A stretch of 6,014 nt of DNA, from positions 1 through 6,014 of the forward strand of contig LIBV01000058.1 in NCBI GenBank assembly GCA_001438335.1, given 5' to 3'. This DNA comes from Pelagibacteraceae bacterium BACL5 MAG-120820-bin39 (lineage in GTDB: Bacteria > Pseudomonadota > Alphaproteobacteria > Pelagibacterales > Pelagibacteraceae). Position 1 is the stretch's first letter, and each line of letters opens with the position of its first letter. The translations under genes were made by a program, and so were the position numbers. Shown in pieces: positions 1 through 5,276 of this stretch. The notes below the pieces were generated by a model. It saw only the letters and a list, made by a program, of their open reading frames with translations, had not been told where the DNA came from and made no database searches.

Positions 1-1289
1 TTTTAACTGCAAGGGGTGGTATGACTAGTCATGCCGCAGTAGTTGCAAGAGGAATGGGTAGACCTTGTGTTTCAGGCTCAAGTGAAATTGATATTAATTA
101 TGATAAAAAAACTTTTAAAACATCATCATTAGAAGTTAAAGAAGGAGAGATAATTACAATCGATGGATCTACAGGAAGAATTATTCTAGGAAGTGTGCCA
201 ACAGTTAAACCAGAAGTTTCAGGAGATTTTTCAAAATTAATGTCTTGGGCAGATAGTTTTAGAAAGTTAAAAGTGAGAACTAATTCAGAAACTCCAAAAG
301 ATACAAAAACCGCTAGAGATTTTGGTGCTGAAGGTATTGGTCTTTGTAGAACAGAGCACATGTTTTTTGATGAAGAAAGAATTTTATCTGTACGGGAAAT
401 GATATTATCAAAAACAGTTGAGGATAGAGCAAAAGCTTTAGGTAAATTATTACCACATCAGAAAAAAGATTTTATTGAGATTTTTAAAATTATGAATGGT
501 TTACCAGTAACAGTAAGATTGTTGGATCCTCCTTTACATGAGTTTTTACCTAGAACAGATAAAGAAATAAAAGAAGTTGCCGATGTGGTGGGTTTATCAA
601 TTTCTGAAGTTAAATCTAGAATTGATGAATTGCATGAACAAAACCCCATGTTAGGTCATAGAGGTTGCCGACTTGGAATTTCATTTCCTGAAATTTATGA
701 GATGCAATGTAGAGCTATCTTTGAAGCATTGTGCGAATTGAAAAATAAGAAAATTAAAGCTGCATTTCCTGAAATAATGATTCCATTAGTTTCAACTGAA
801 GCAGAAATTAAAATAATGAAAGATCTTGTTGTAAGAATTGCTCAAGAAGTGCAAAAACAAAATAAAGTTAAAATAGATTATATGGTAGGAACTATGATTG
901 AACTACCAAGAGCAGCAATCAAAGCCAAAGAAATAGCTAAACACGCTGAATTTTTTAGTTTTGGCACTAATGATTTAACCCAAACAACATTTGGTATTAG
1001 TAGAGATGATAGTGGAAAATTTTTAAATGATTATTTGGATAATAAAATATTTTCAATTGATCCATTTATATCAATTGATGAAGGTGTGGGTGATTTAATT
1101 AAAATTGCAGTAGAAAGAGGCAAGCAACAGAATAAGAATTTAAAATTAGGAATTTGTGGGGAGCATGGTGGAGATCCTAAGAGTATTGATTTTTGCTCTA
1201 AAGCTGGATTGGATTATGTATCCTGTTCACCATATAGAGTACCAGTTGCAAGACTTGCAGCAGCTCAAGCAGAATTGAAGAATAAATAA
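1..1289 (+). CDS. ppdK: Pyruvate, phosphate dikinase, C-terminal half (5' end cut by window)
   Basis: PPDK catalyses the reversible conversion of pyruvate, ATP and phosphate to PEP, AMP and pyrophosphate in the cytoplasm. The reading frame is already open at position 3, before the first in-window ATG at 21, and reads LTARGGMTSHAAVVARGMG, so this is an internal fragment of about 428 codons; the ATP-grasp half lies upstream of the window. That stretch is the phosphohistidine swivel motif, with the catalytic His codon at 30-32. The C-terminal PEP/pyruvate-binding TIM barrel follows. It shows GLCRTEHMFF, RLLDPPLHEFLP, GTMIELPRAA, GTNDLTQTTFGISRDD and GICGEHGG, the last carrying the catalytic Cys codon at 1155-1157. 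The C-terminus (SPYRVPVARLAAAQA) is normal, so nothing seems lost at the 3' end. PEP synthase and enzyme I share parts of this architecture, but the TQTTFGISRDD signature fits PPDK. The next gene starts 11 bases after the stop and is probably cotranscribed. Confidence 0.97.
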   Translation, partial: LTARGGMTSHAAVVARGMGRPCVSGSSEIDINYDKKTFKTSSLEVKEGEIITIDGSTGRIILGSVPTVKPEVSGDFSKLMSWADSFRKLKVRTNSETPKDTKTARDFGAEGIGLCRTEHMFFDEERILSVREMILSKTVEDRAKALGKLLPHQKKDFIEIFKIMNGLPVTVRLLDPPLHEFLPRTDKEIKEVADVVGLSISEVKSRIDELHEQNPMLGHRGCRLGISFPEIYEMQCRAIFEALCELKNKKIKAAFPEIMIPLVSTEAEIKIMKDLVVRIAQEVQKQNKVKIDYMVGTMIELPRAAIKAKEIAKHAEFFSFGTNDLTQTTFGISRDDSGKFLNDYLDNKIFSIDPFISIDEGVGDLIKIAVERGKQQNKNLKLGICGEHGGDPKSIDFCSKAGLDYVSCSPYRVPVARLAAAQAELKNK

Positions 1290-1300
1290 AAGGAGATCTT

Positions 1301-1507
1301 ATGAAAGGATATAGATTTATTACAGATGACGATACATCAAAATTTTGTCACCGAGTATCAGAAGCATTATCAAATGGATGGAAATTGTATGGCGAACCCA
1401 AAATGACATTTGATAAAAAAAGAGGTGTAATGCGTTGTGGCCAGGCTGTAGTGAAAAACTCTCCAAAAAAAAAGTATTCAAAAAAAATTAATCTATCTTC
1501 AATATAA
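1301..1507 (+). CDS. DUF1737 family small protein
   Basis: This is a 68-residue cytoplasmic protein with no signal peptide or membrane segment. Residues 1-53 have the DUF1737 pattern: YRFITDDDTSKFCHRVSEAL, then NGWKLYGEP, then a C-terminal strand ending in AVVKN. The function of the family is unknown to me. The start is well supported by AAGGAG at 1290-1295, five bases before the ATG, which is the strongest Shine-Dalgarno in the window. It begins 11 bases after the ppdK stop, so the two genes are probably one transcript. The tail after residue 53 is lysine/serine-rich (SPKKKYSKK) and coded by runs of nine A (1465-1473) and eight A (1480-1487). Slippage or sequencing error there could change the last 15 residues, while the domain itself lies upstream of both runs. 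Confidence 0.85.
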   Translation: MKGYRFITDDDTSKFCHRVSEALSNGWKLYGEPKMTFDKKRGVMRCGQAVVKNSPKKKYSKKINLSSI

Positions 1508-1508
1508 C

Positions 1509-1548
1509 AATGATAAGGGGCGTTCTGTAGAACTACCTCTAAATCATT
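1509..1548. repeat. Imperfect hairpin just after the ppdK-DUF1737 genes
   Basis: The sequence folds in three stacked steps: AATGAT (1509-1514) with ATCATT (1543-1548), AGGGG (1516-1520) with CCTCT (1536-1540, one G-T pair), and GTTC (1522-1525) with GAAC (1530-1533) around a TGTA loop. It starts two bases after the DUF1737 stop, where a transcription end or mRNA-stabilising structure would be expected, but no T-run follows on the + strand. Its left arm contains the 14-base sequence that also ends the tmRNA coding piece. Its role as a terminator is an inference. Confidence 0.5.
1515..1528. repeat. 14-base direct repeat, distal copy (matches tmRNA coding-piece end)
   Basis: AAGGGGCGTTCTGT occurs here and again, exactly and in the same orientation, at 2063-2076, 548 bases away. 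The second copy is the 3' end of the tmRNA coding piece, read on the - strand as ACAGAACGCCCCTT. The identity stops at both edges of the 14 bases. A GC-rich 14-mer shared by chance in so AT-rich a window is unlikely. The repeats flank the NTF2-like gene and part of the intergenic gap, which resembles the att-site duplication left by insertion at a tmRNA gene. No recombinase gene is present, so that origin is an inference. Confidence 0.55.
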
Positions 1549-1550
1549 AT

Positions 1551-1611
1551 TAACAGAAAATAAGGACTTTTGGAAACTTCTTCGTAGAAACTTCGTAGTA
1601 AGTTTCTGTTA
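1551..1611. repeat. Inverted repeat between convergent genes, possible weak terminator
   Basis: TAACAGAAA (1551-1559) is a perfect inverted match to TTTCTGTTA (1603-1611). Inside it, GAAACTT occurs twice (1573-1579 and 1587-1593), and either copy can pair with AAGTTTC at 1600-1606. The nearer copy gives a 7-bp stem with a CGTAGT loop. On the + strand the hairpin is followed by T-rich sequence (1607-1635), so it could end transcripts from ppdK-DUF1737, although it is GC-poor and has no clean U-tract. The gap lies between genes that converge, which is where a terminator is expected. Confidence 0.4.
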
Positions 1612-1643
1612 TTTATCATATTTCTTGTTTTGGTTCTTCGTAG
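1580..1643. repeat. Three copies of CTTCGTAG
   Basis: The octamer CTTCGTAG is at 1580-1587, 1591-1598 and 1636-1643; the first and third are extended to TTCTTCGTAG. All are in the same orientation and confined to the gap between the DUF1737 gene and the NTF2-like gene. The first two overlap the hairpin arms at 1573-1606. I recognise no known regulator site, and the unequal spacing (11 and 45 bases between starts) is unlike a CRISPR or an iteron array. Confidence 0.45.
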
Positions 1644-1682
1644 AGGTTTTTGATATTTTATTTTAATAGAGTTTTTTTTATT

Positions 1683-2045
1683 TTAGACTTCATTTTCTAA
1701 ATGCCAAACTTTAGAAACTATTTTCCAACCGTTTAAATCTTTTACAAATGCTAAATGGTCAACGAAGACATTTTTATGTGCCTGGATTCTAATCTTTACA
1801 GTAGCACTAGTATCAGACAAGTAATCAATCATTAACACTTCTGCTTTCATTTTTTGACCAACACTTGCTGGTGAGGTTCTTTTTGAAACATCCTTTAAAA
1901 AACTATCTATTGTTTCTACAAAAATTTTTCCATTATCAGCATCAAAAAGACTTGATTCTTTATGGAATACATTTTTTAATTTAGACACATCACATTCGTG
2001 AATGCCTTCAAAATATAAATTAATTGCCTTTATCAAATCATTCAT
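1683..2045 (-). CDS. NTF2-like / putative lumazine-binding family protein
   Basis: This is a 120-residue soluble protein with a single small cone-shaped alpha+beta fold predicted. The N-terminal helix is IKAINLYFEGIHECDVSKL, followed by FHKESSLFDADNGK and a helix around residues 43-55. The C-terminal strands include ATVKIRIQAHKNVFVDHLAF and GWKIVSKVWH. The FxDHLAFxKxxxGWKIVxKVWH pattern resembles the lumazine-binding-like branch of the NTF2/SnoaL superfamily (Lumazine_bd_2). The real substrate is unknown; members include ligand-binding proteins and enzymes. The ATG lies about 20 bases downstream of the tmRNA coding-piece end on the same strand, separated by a 17-base AT palindrome and with no Shine-Dalgarno. 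Translation may thus be leaderless-like after tmRNA processing, or depend on an unrecognised promoter. The gene is bracketed by the 14-base direct repeats at 1515 and 2063. Confidence 0.8.
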   Translation of the reverse strand: MNDLIKAINLYFEGIHECDVSKLKNVFHKESSLFDADNGKIFVETIDSFLKDVSKRTSPASVGQKMKAEVLMIDYLSDTSATVKIRIQAHKNVFVDHLAFVKDLNGWKIVSKVWHLENEV

Positions 2046-2047
2046 TT

Positions 2048-2064
2048 TTTAAAAACTTTTTAAA
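2048..2064. repeat. 17-base AT palindrome between ssrA and the NTF2-like gene
   Basis: TTTAAAAACTTTTTAAA is a perfect palindrome around a single central base (2056). It occupies almost the whole gap between the end of the tmRNA coding piece and the start codon at 2045. It might act in tmRNA 3' processing or termination, or bind a protein, but it may simply reflect AT-rich composition. Confidence 0.4.
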
Positions 2065-2232
2065 GGGGCGTTCTGTTGCCAGGTGCCCCAAACCCCGTCT
2101 ACTTAATTAACCGAAGTTAATTATGCAGCAAGTGCGTAACTTTCGTTAGCAATTATAAATTAGCCCGTCACGGTGGAACAATCCCGAACGAAAGAACAGC
2201 CTTTAGTCACCCGTCGAATCTAGTTCACCCCC
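2065..2232 (-). ncRNA. tmRNA coding (mRNA-like) piece
   Basis: The 5' end at 2232 follows from GGGGGTG pairing with the acceptor stem. In order come the conserved AGATTCGACGGG, a region able to form a pseudoknot, the tag frame and the hairpin TAATTAAC-UUCG-GTTAATTA (2123-2104), whose first stem triplet is the UAA stop. The piece ends with GGGGC (2089-2085) and GCCCC (2069-2065) enclosing CCTGGCAACAGAA. A second GGGG (2096-2093) could compete for the same CCCC, giving alternative pairings. The 3' end is placed at the close of this helix and may be a few bases off. At about 168 bases it is short for a tmRNA coding part, so some pseudoknots seen in longer forms are probably missing. Confidence 0.85.
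2121..2150 (-). other. tmRNA proteolysis tag reading frame, ANESYALAA
   Basis: Read on the - strand from 2150, the codons GCT AAC GAA AGT TAC GCA CTT GCT GCA TAA give ANESYALAA and a stop. With the alanine carried by the tmRNA, the full tag would be AANESYALAA. The YALAA ending is the hydrophobic C-terminus recognised by ClpXP and related proteases, as in the E. coli tag ANDENYALAA. The stop codon sits inside the 8-bp hairpin at 2104-2123. The resume codon (GCT at 2150-2148) is chosen by analogy to other tags. Confidence 0.9.
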
Positions 2233-2244
2233 ATAAGTTGTAAA
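2233..2244 (-). other. Spacer removed between tmRNA acceptor and coding pieces
   Basis: These 12 bases (TTTACAACTTAT on the - strand) lie between the CCA end of the acceptor piece and the GGGGG start of the coding piece. In permuted tmRNAs this segment is excised: the 3' side by RNase P-type cleavage before the coding piece and the 5' side by 3'-end trimming to CCA. The cut sites are inferred from the acceptor-stem pairing; at 12 bases the spacer is short. Confidence 0.8.
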
Positions 2245-2325
2245 TGGTGGAGGTGGTGGGTACTGCCCCCACGTCCGCGATGGTTATTACGAAATTCGTT
2301 TATCGTCATAGTTGGAAAACCAACA
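2245..2325 (-). ncRNA. tmRNA acceptor piece
   Basis: The 3' end (2245) is fixed by ACCA after the acceptor strand CACCTCC. The T-arm is GTGGG (2272-2268), a seven-base loop GGCAGTA (2267-2261) and CCCAC (2260-2256); the loop differs from the TTCRA form of ordinary T-loops. Further 5' is AACGAA (2300-2295), complementary to TTCGTT in the coding piece (2192-2187), so it may help join the two pieces. The 5' boundary is estimated from the hairpin GTTGG-TTTT-CCAAC (2324-2311) and the promoter upstream of it, and could be shorter in the mature RNA. Confidence 0.85.
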
Positions 2326-2330
2326 TTATT

Positions 2331-2358
2331 AATATAAAAGGAATTACAACAGATTCAA
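2331..2358 (-). promoter_or_regulatory. Candidate sigma-70 promoter for ssrA
   Basis: On the - strand, TTGAAT (2358-2353) and TATATT (2336-2331) are separated by 16 bases, close to the -35/-10 consensus. Transcription would start a few bases on, near 2324, at the GTTGG hairpin that opens the acceptor piece. The promoter lies in the 41-base gap before the thyX start codon, so thyX and ssrA share this control region. Confidence 0.55.
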
Positions 2359-2366
2359 TAACAATC

Positions 2367-3314
2367 ATGAAATTAACTAAAGAACAATCAGAAGAAATAA
2401 AAAATCAACAGTCTCAGAGCAATCAAACTAAAAGAGTTACTGCTCCTGAGCTTGAAAAAATTTTATATGAGGCAATTCCAGCCTTAGATCATGGATTTGT
2501 TAGAGTTGTGGACTATATGGGTGATGATAGCTCGATCGTTCAATCTGCAAGAGTTTCATATGGAAAAGGAACTAAGCAAGTTTCAACTGATAAAGGTTTA
2601 ATCAAATATTTAATGCGTCATTGGCATAGCACTCCATTTGAAATGTGTGAAATTAAATATCATATTAAACTTCCAATTTTTATTGCTAGACAATGGATTA
2701 GACATCGAACTGCAAATGTTAACGAATATTCCGCAAGATACTCAATACTTGATAAAGAATTTTATTTACCAAGTCCTGAAAACTTAGCGGCACAATCTAC
2801 AAGCAACAGACAAGGTAGAGGCGATGTTTTAGAAGGTGAACAGGCAAAAGAAGTTTTAGAATTATTAAAGCAGGATGCCGAGAGAACTTACGATAATTAT
2901 GAAACAATGTTGAACGAACGTTATGATGGTTCAACTATTGATGAAAATAAAAAAGGTTTAGCAAGAGAGCTTGCAAGGATGAATTTAACACTCAATACAT
3001 ACACACAGTGGTATTGGAAAACAGATCTGCTGAACCTAATGAACTTTTTAAGACTAAGAGCAGACAGTCATGCACAATATGAAATTAGAGTGTTTGCCGA
3101 TATTATGTTAGATACCGTTAAAAAGTGGGTACCAATAACTTATGAAGCCTTTATGGATTATCGAGTGGGTGGTACTGAAGTTTCTGCAAAAGGTAAAGTG
3201 ATTATTCAAAAACTTATCAAAGGTGAAAACGTCAATGTCGATGACTCTGGCTTATCAAAAAGAGAGTGGAATGAACTAATGGAAGCTTTTGATCTTAAAG
3301 ATAAGTTGATTTAA
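2367..3314 (+). CDS. thyX: FAD-dependent thymidylate synthase ThyX
   Basis: ThyX makes dTMP from dUMP using methylene-THF, with NADPH and FAD as reductant system; it is a cytoplasmic homotetramer in known cases. The protein from 2367 is 315 residues. The ThyX signature RHRX7S is [11 protein letters not shown] at residues 112-122, followed by ARYS. The C-terminal part ([18 protein letters not shown], then [11 protein letters not shown]) is the conserved nucleotide/FAD-binding half. The frame stays open back to 2244, but the first 41 codons would be antisense to tmRNA, so MKLTKEQ at 2367 is the better start; it also resembles the usual alphaproteobacterial N-terminus. There is no clear Shine-Dalgarno near 2367 (AAAAGG at 2336-2341 is too far). 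The first 40 residues are a polar K/Q-rich extension before the core. No thyA or folA is seen here. The 3' end overlaps the convergent mrp gene by 20 bases. Confidence 0.97.
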   Translation: MKLTKEQSEEIKNQQSQSNQTKRVTAPELEKILYEAIPALDHGFVRVVDYMGDDSSIVQSARVSYGKGTKQVSTDKGLIKYLMRHWHSTPFEMCEIKYHIKLPIFIARQWIRHRTANVNEYSARYSILDKEFYLPSPENLAAQSTSNRQGRGDVLEGEQAKEVLELLKQDAERTYDNYETMLNERYDGSTIDENKKGLARELARMNLTLNTYTQWYWKTDLLNLMNFLRLRADSHAQYEIRVFADIMLDTVKKWVPITYEAFMDYRVGGTEVSAKGKVIIQKLIKGENVNVDDSGLSKREWNELMEAFDLKDKLI

Positions 3315-4119
3315 TTTTCTTAGCAAACTCAATATAAATTTTTGAAATTTCATGATCGGGGTTAGCTTCTACGATGGGTTTACCTTTGTCACTTGTTTCA
3401 CCGACCAAGGGATTTATTGGTATTTCACCTAAAAATTCCTTACCAAATTCTGCAGCAGTTTTTTTAACGCCCCCTTCTCCAAAAATTTTATATTTCTTAC
3501 CATCATCTCCTATGAAGTAGCTCATATTATCTACCAAACCTAAGATCTTAACTCCTAGTTTATCAAACATTTTAATACCTCTTTTAACATCAAGTAGAGC
3601 AACTTCTTGAGGAGTTGATACAATTATAGCGCCATCCATTTTTATTTCCTGAGAAAAAGTTAATTGAGTATCTCCAGTACCCGGCGGCATATCTACAATG
3701 ATGAAGTCTAAATCTTTCCAATTAACTTTTTGGGTAAAAGTTTTGATTGCACTGGTTACCATGGGTCCTCGCCAAATCATTGGAGTTTGTTGATCAGCTA
3801 AAAAACCAATAGACATACATTGAATATCATATTTCATTATTGGCTCTAACTTTTGACCATCACTTTTTGGTTTTTCATTTATGTCAAACATTTTTGGAAT
3901 TGATGGGCCATAAATATCTGCATCTAATAAGCCCACTTTACACCCCAGTTGTTTTAACGCTAACGCAAGATTTGTGGCAAAAGTAGATTTTCCTACACCA
4001 CCTTTTGCACTTGAAATCGCAATTGTAAATTTTGTTCCCAGTATGGGGTTTTTTGTAAAAACTCTAGGCTCTATTTTGCTTTTGATTGCGGCACTTGGCT
4101 CAGGTTTTTTATCAGACAT
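3295..4119 (-). CDS. mrp: Mrp/ApbC-family P-loop ATPase, Fe-S cluster carrier type
   Basis: Mrp/ApbC/Nbp35 proteins bind ATP and carry or assemble Fe-S clusters in the cytoplasm. The 274-residue protein shows the deviant Walker A KGGVGKST (39-46), [12 protein letters not shown] (64-75), the switch/Walker B region [11 protein letters not shown] (140-150), [13 protein letters not shown] (169-181) and DNMSYF (197-202). The CXXC pair that ligates the bridging 4Fe-4S cluster, usually just after NMSYF, is absent: the sequence there is [15 protein letters not shown]. Residues 1-28 are a short charged leader rather than the N-terminal DUF59 (MIP18-like) domain of longer Mrps. An in-frame TAA 12 bases upstream of the ATG rules out a longer start. 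A weak GATGGA lies just before the start codon. It could be an Mrp acting with another cluster-binding partner. The gene diverges from hflK over 50 bases and its 3' end overlaps thyX. Confidence 0.95.
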   Translation of the reverse strand: MSDKKPEPSAAIKSKIEPRVFTKNPILGTKFTIAISSAKGGVGKSTFATNLALALKQLGCKVGLLDADIYGPSIPKMFDINEKPKSDGQKLEPIMKYDIQCMSIGFLADQQTPMIWRGPMVTSAIKTFTQKVNWKDLDFIIVDMPPGTGDTQLTFSQEIKMDGAIIVSTPQEVALLDVKRGIKMFDKLGVKILGLVDNMSYFIGDDGKKYKIFGEGGVKKTAAEFGKEFLGEIPINPLVGETSDKGKPIVEANPDHEISKIYIEFAKKIKSTYL

Positions 4120-4133
4120 AATTCCATCTTAAC

Positions 4134-4161
4134 TTGTTTTTTAGATTAAAGACACTATATA
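4134..4161 (+). promoter_or_regulatory. Candidate promoter for hflKC
   Basis: TTGTTT (4134-4139) and TATATA (4156-4161) are 16 bases apart in the 50-base gap between mrp and hflK. A start site about seven bases downstream would fall almost on the hflK ATG at 4170, so the transcript would have practically no leader. AT-rich gaps produce such matches easily, which limits confidence. A promoter for mrp must also lie here or inside hflK; I could not single one out. Confidence 0.4.
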
Positions 4162-4169
4162 CATAATGC

Positions 4170-5276
4170 ATGTCTGATGATTTTCAACAAAGGGGCGGAA
4201 GCCCATGGGGAACACCTCCTGGAGGAGGAAATGGTAATGGATCAGGTAGAGGTCCAACTCCACCGGACATTGATAAAATTATTAGAGAAATTCAAAACAA
4301 GATTAAAAATTTTTTACCAGGTGGCAGTGCATCTGGCAGTAAACCAATTGGATTAATTTTACTCATTTTAGTTTTCGTGTGGATTGCAAGTGGATTATAT
4401 AGAGTATTGCCTGATGAACAGGGTGTAGTCATCCGATTTGGAAAATTTATTAAAACTACTCAACCAGGACTTAACTATCATATCCCTTTCCCAGTTGAGA
4501 CCGTTGAAACTCCAAAAGTTACAAAAGTAAACAGAATTGATATTGGTTTTAGATCTGAAAGAGATAGTGGTTTTTCTTCAGGTGGAGGAGTTGCTGATGT
4601 TCCACAAGAAAGCTTAATGTTAACGGGAGATGAAAATATTGTTAATATCGACTTTTCAGTTTTCTGGGTAATTAAAGATGCTGGCAAATTTTTATTTAAA
4701 ATCCAAGATCCTGAAGGAACAGTAAAAGCCGCAGCAGAAACAGCAATGAGAGAAGTAATTGCTAAAAGTAAAATTCAGCCAATTTTGACAGAAGGTAGAT
4801 CTGTAATAGAAATTGAAACACAAGAAATTATTCAAAGTATTTTAGATGACTATGAAAGTGGTATTCAAATTACACAAGTTCAAAGCCAAAAAGTTGATCC
4901 ACCTGATCAAGTAATTAATGCGTTTAGAGATGTTCAAGCTGCAAGAGCAGACATGGAGAGATCTAAAAATGAAGCAGAAGCTTATGCTAACGATGTTATC
5001 CCAAGAGCCAGAGGGGAAGCTGCAAAAATATTACAAGCTGCAGAAGCTTATAAAAAACAAGTAGTTGCTAAAGCTGAAGGTGAAGCCAGCAGATTTATAT
5101 CGATATATAATGAATATGCTAAGGCTAAAGAGGTTACTCAAGAAAGAATGTATTTAGAAACTATGGAAAAAGTTTTAGCGGGTATTGAAAAAGTAATTAT
5201 TGAAAAAAATGTAGGTTCAGGAGTTGTGCCATACTTGCCGTTACCTGAGTTGAATAAGAAAGGATCAAGTAATTAA
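4170..5276 (+). CDS. hflK: HflK, SPFH-domain modulator of FtsH protease
   Basis: HflK and HflC form a large membrane-anchored assembly around the FtsH protease and modulate its degradation of membrane proteins. The 368-residue protein has a Gly/Pro-rich cytoplasmic N-terminus (1-30), a single membrane segment GLILLILVFVWIASGLY (about 60-77) and then the SPFH/band 7 domain starting YRVLPDEQGVVIRFGKF. Coiled-coil-prone sequence rich in A, E, K and R (about 255-325) follows, ending in VVPYLPLPEL, typical of HflK. No signal peptidase site is seen; the membrane helix acts as an uncleaved anchor, with the SPFH domain in the periplasm. There is no Shine-Dalgarno before the ATG at 4170. The stop abuts the hflC start, as in the usual hflKC operon. 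Length and domains look complete. Confidence 0.97.
   Translation: MSDDFQQRGGSPWGTPPGGGNGNGSGRGPTPPDIDKIIREIQNKIKNFLPGGSASGSKPIGLILLILVFVWIASGLYRVLPDEQGVVIRFGKFIKTTQPGLNYHIPFPVETVETPKVTKVNRIDIGFRSERDSGFSSGGGVADVPQESLMLTGDENIVNIDFSVFWVIKDAGKFLFKIQDPEGTVKAAAETAMREVIAKSKIQPILTEGRSVIEIETQEIIQSILDDYESGIQITQVQSQKVDPPDQVINAFRDVQAARADMERSKNEAEAYANDVIPRARGEAAKILQAAEAYKKQVVAKAEGEASRFISIYNEYAKAKEVTQERMYLETMEKVLAGIEKVIIEKNVGSGVVPYLPLPELNKKGSSN

Larger units (their letters stand above)
2062..2325 (-). ncRNA. ssrA: Transfer-messenger RNA, circularly permuted two-piece form
   Basis: tmRNA, with SmpB, rescues ribosomes stalled on broken mRNAs by adding a degradation tag. On the - strand the order is acceptor piece, 12-base spacer, coding piece, the permuted order known in alphaproteobacteria. 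The acceptor piece ends in ACCA (2248 to 2245), preceded by CACCTCC (2255-2249) and a 5-bp T-stem, GTGGG/CCCAC. The coding piece starts at 2232 with GGGGGTG and continues into AGATTCGACGGG, a strongly conserved tmRNA 5' sequence. GGGGGTG pairs with CACCTCC over seven positions, with a G-U at position 3, the alanine identity element for AlaRS. A tag frame (2150-2121), a UUCG-capped hairpin over its stop codon and a terminal GGGGC/GCCCC helix complete the coding piece. The outer ends (about 2325 and about 2062) are estimates. ThyX is divergent, and the NTF2-like gene lies downstream on the same strand. Confidence 0.95.

Noticed and set aside
98..361. 87-codon open frame on the - strand inside ppdK
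   Set aside because: It lies wholly within the strongly conserved PPDK frame and has no recognisable domain.
458..649. 63-codon open frame on the - strand inside ppdK
   Set aside because: Shadow of the ppdK codons with no family resemblance.
1573..1643. CRISPR array
   Set aside because: Repeats are only eight bases long, with unequal and very short spacing and no cas genes.
2065..2089. Stand-alone rho-independent terminator (GGGGC/GCCCC hairpin)
   Set aside because: It is the terminal helix of the tmRNA coding piece and only three T follow it on the - strand; it may aid termination but does not meet the usual pattern.
2245..2272. Half of an ordinary tRNA on the - strand
   Set aside because: The T-arm and CCA belong to the tmRNA: the matching acceptor strand comes after the CCA end, with the tmRNA 5' motif and tag frame.
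2244..2366. N-terminal 41-codon extension of thyX ([13 protein letters not shown]...)
   Set aside because: It is the antisense of the tmRNA acceptor piece and ssrA promoter; conserved ThyX sequence fits a start at 2367.
4478..4687. 69-codon open frame on the - strand inside hflK
   Set aside because: Shadow of the SPFH-domain coding sequence; no start signal or domain.
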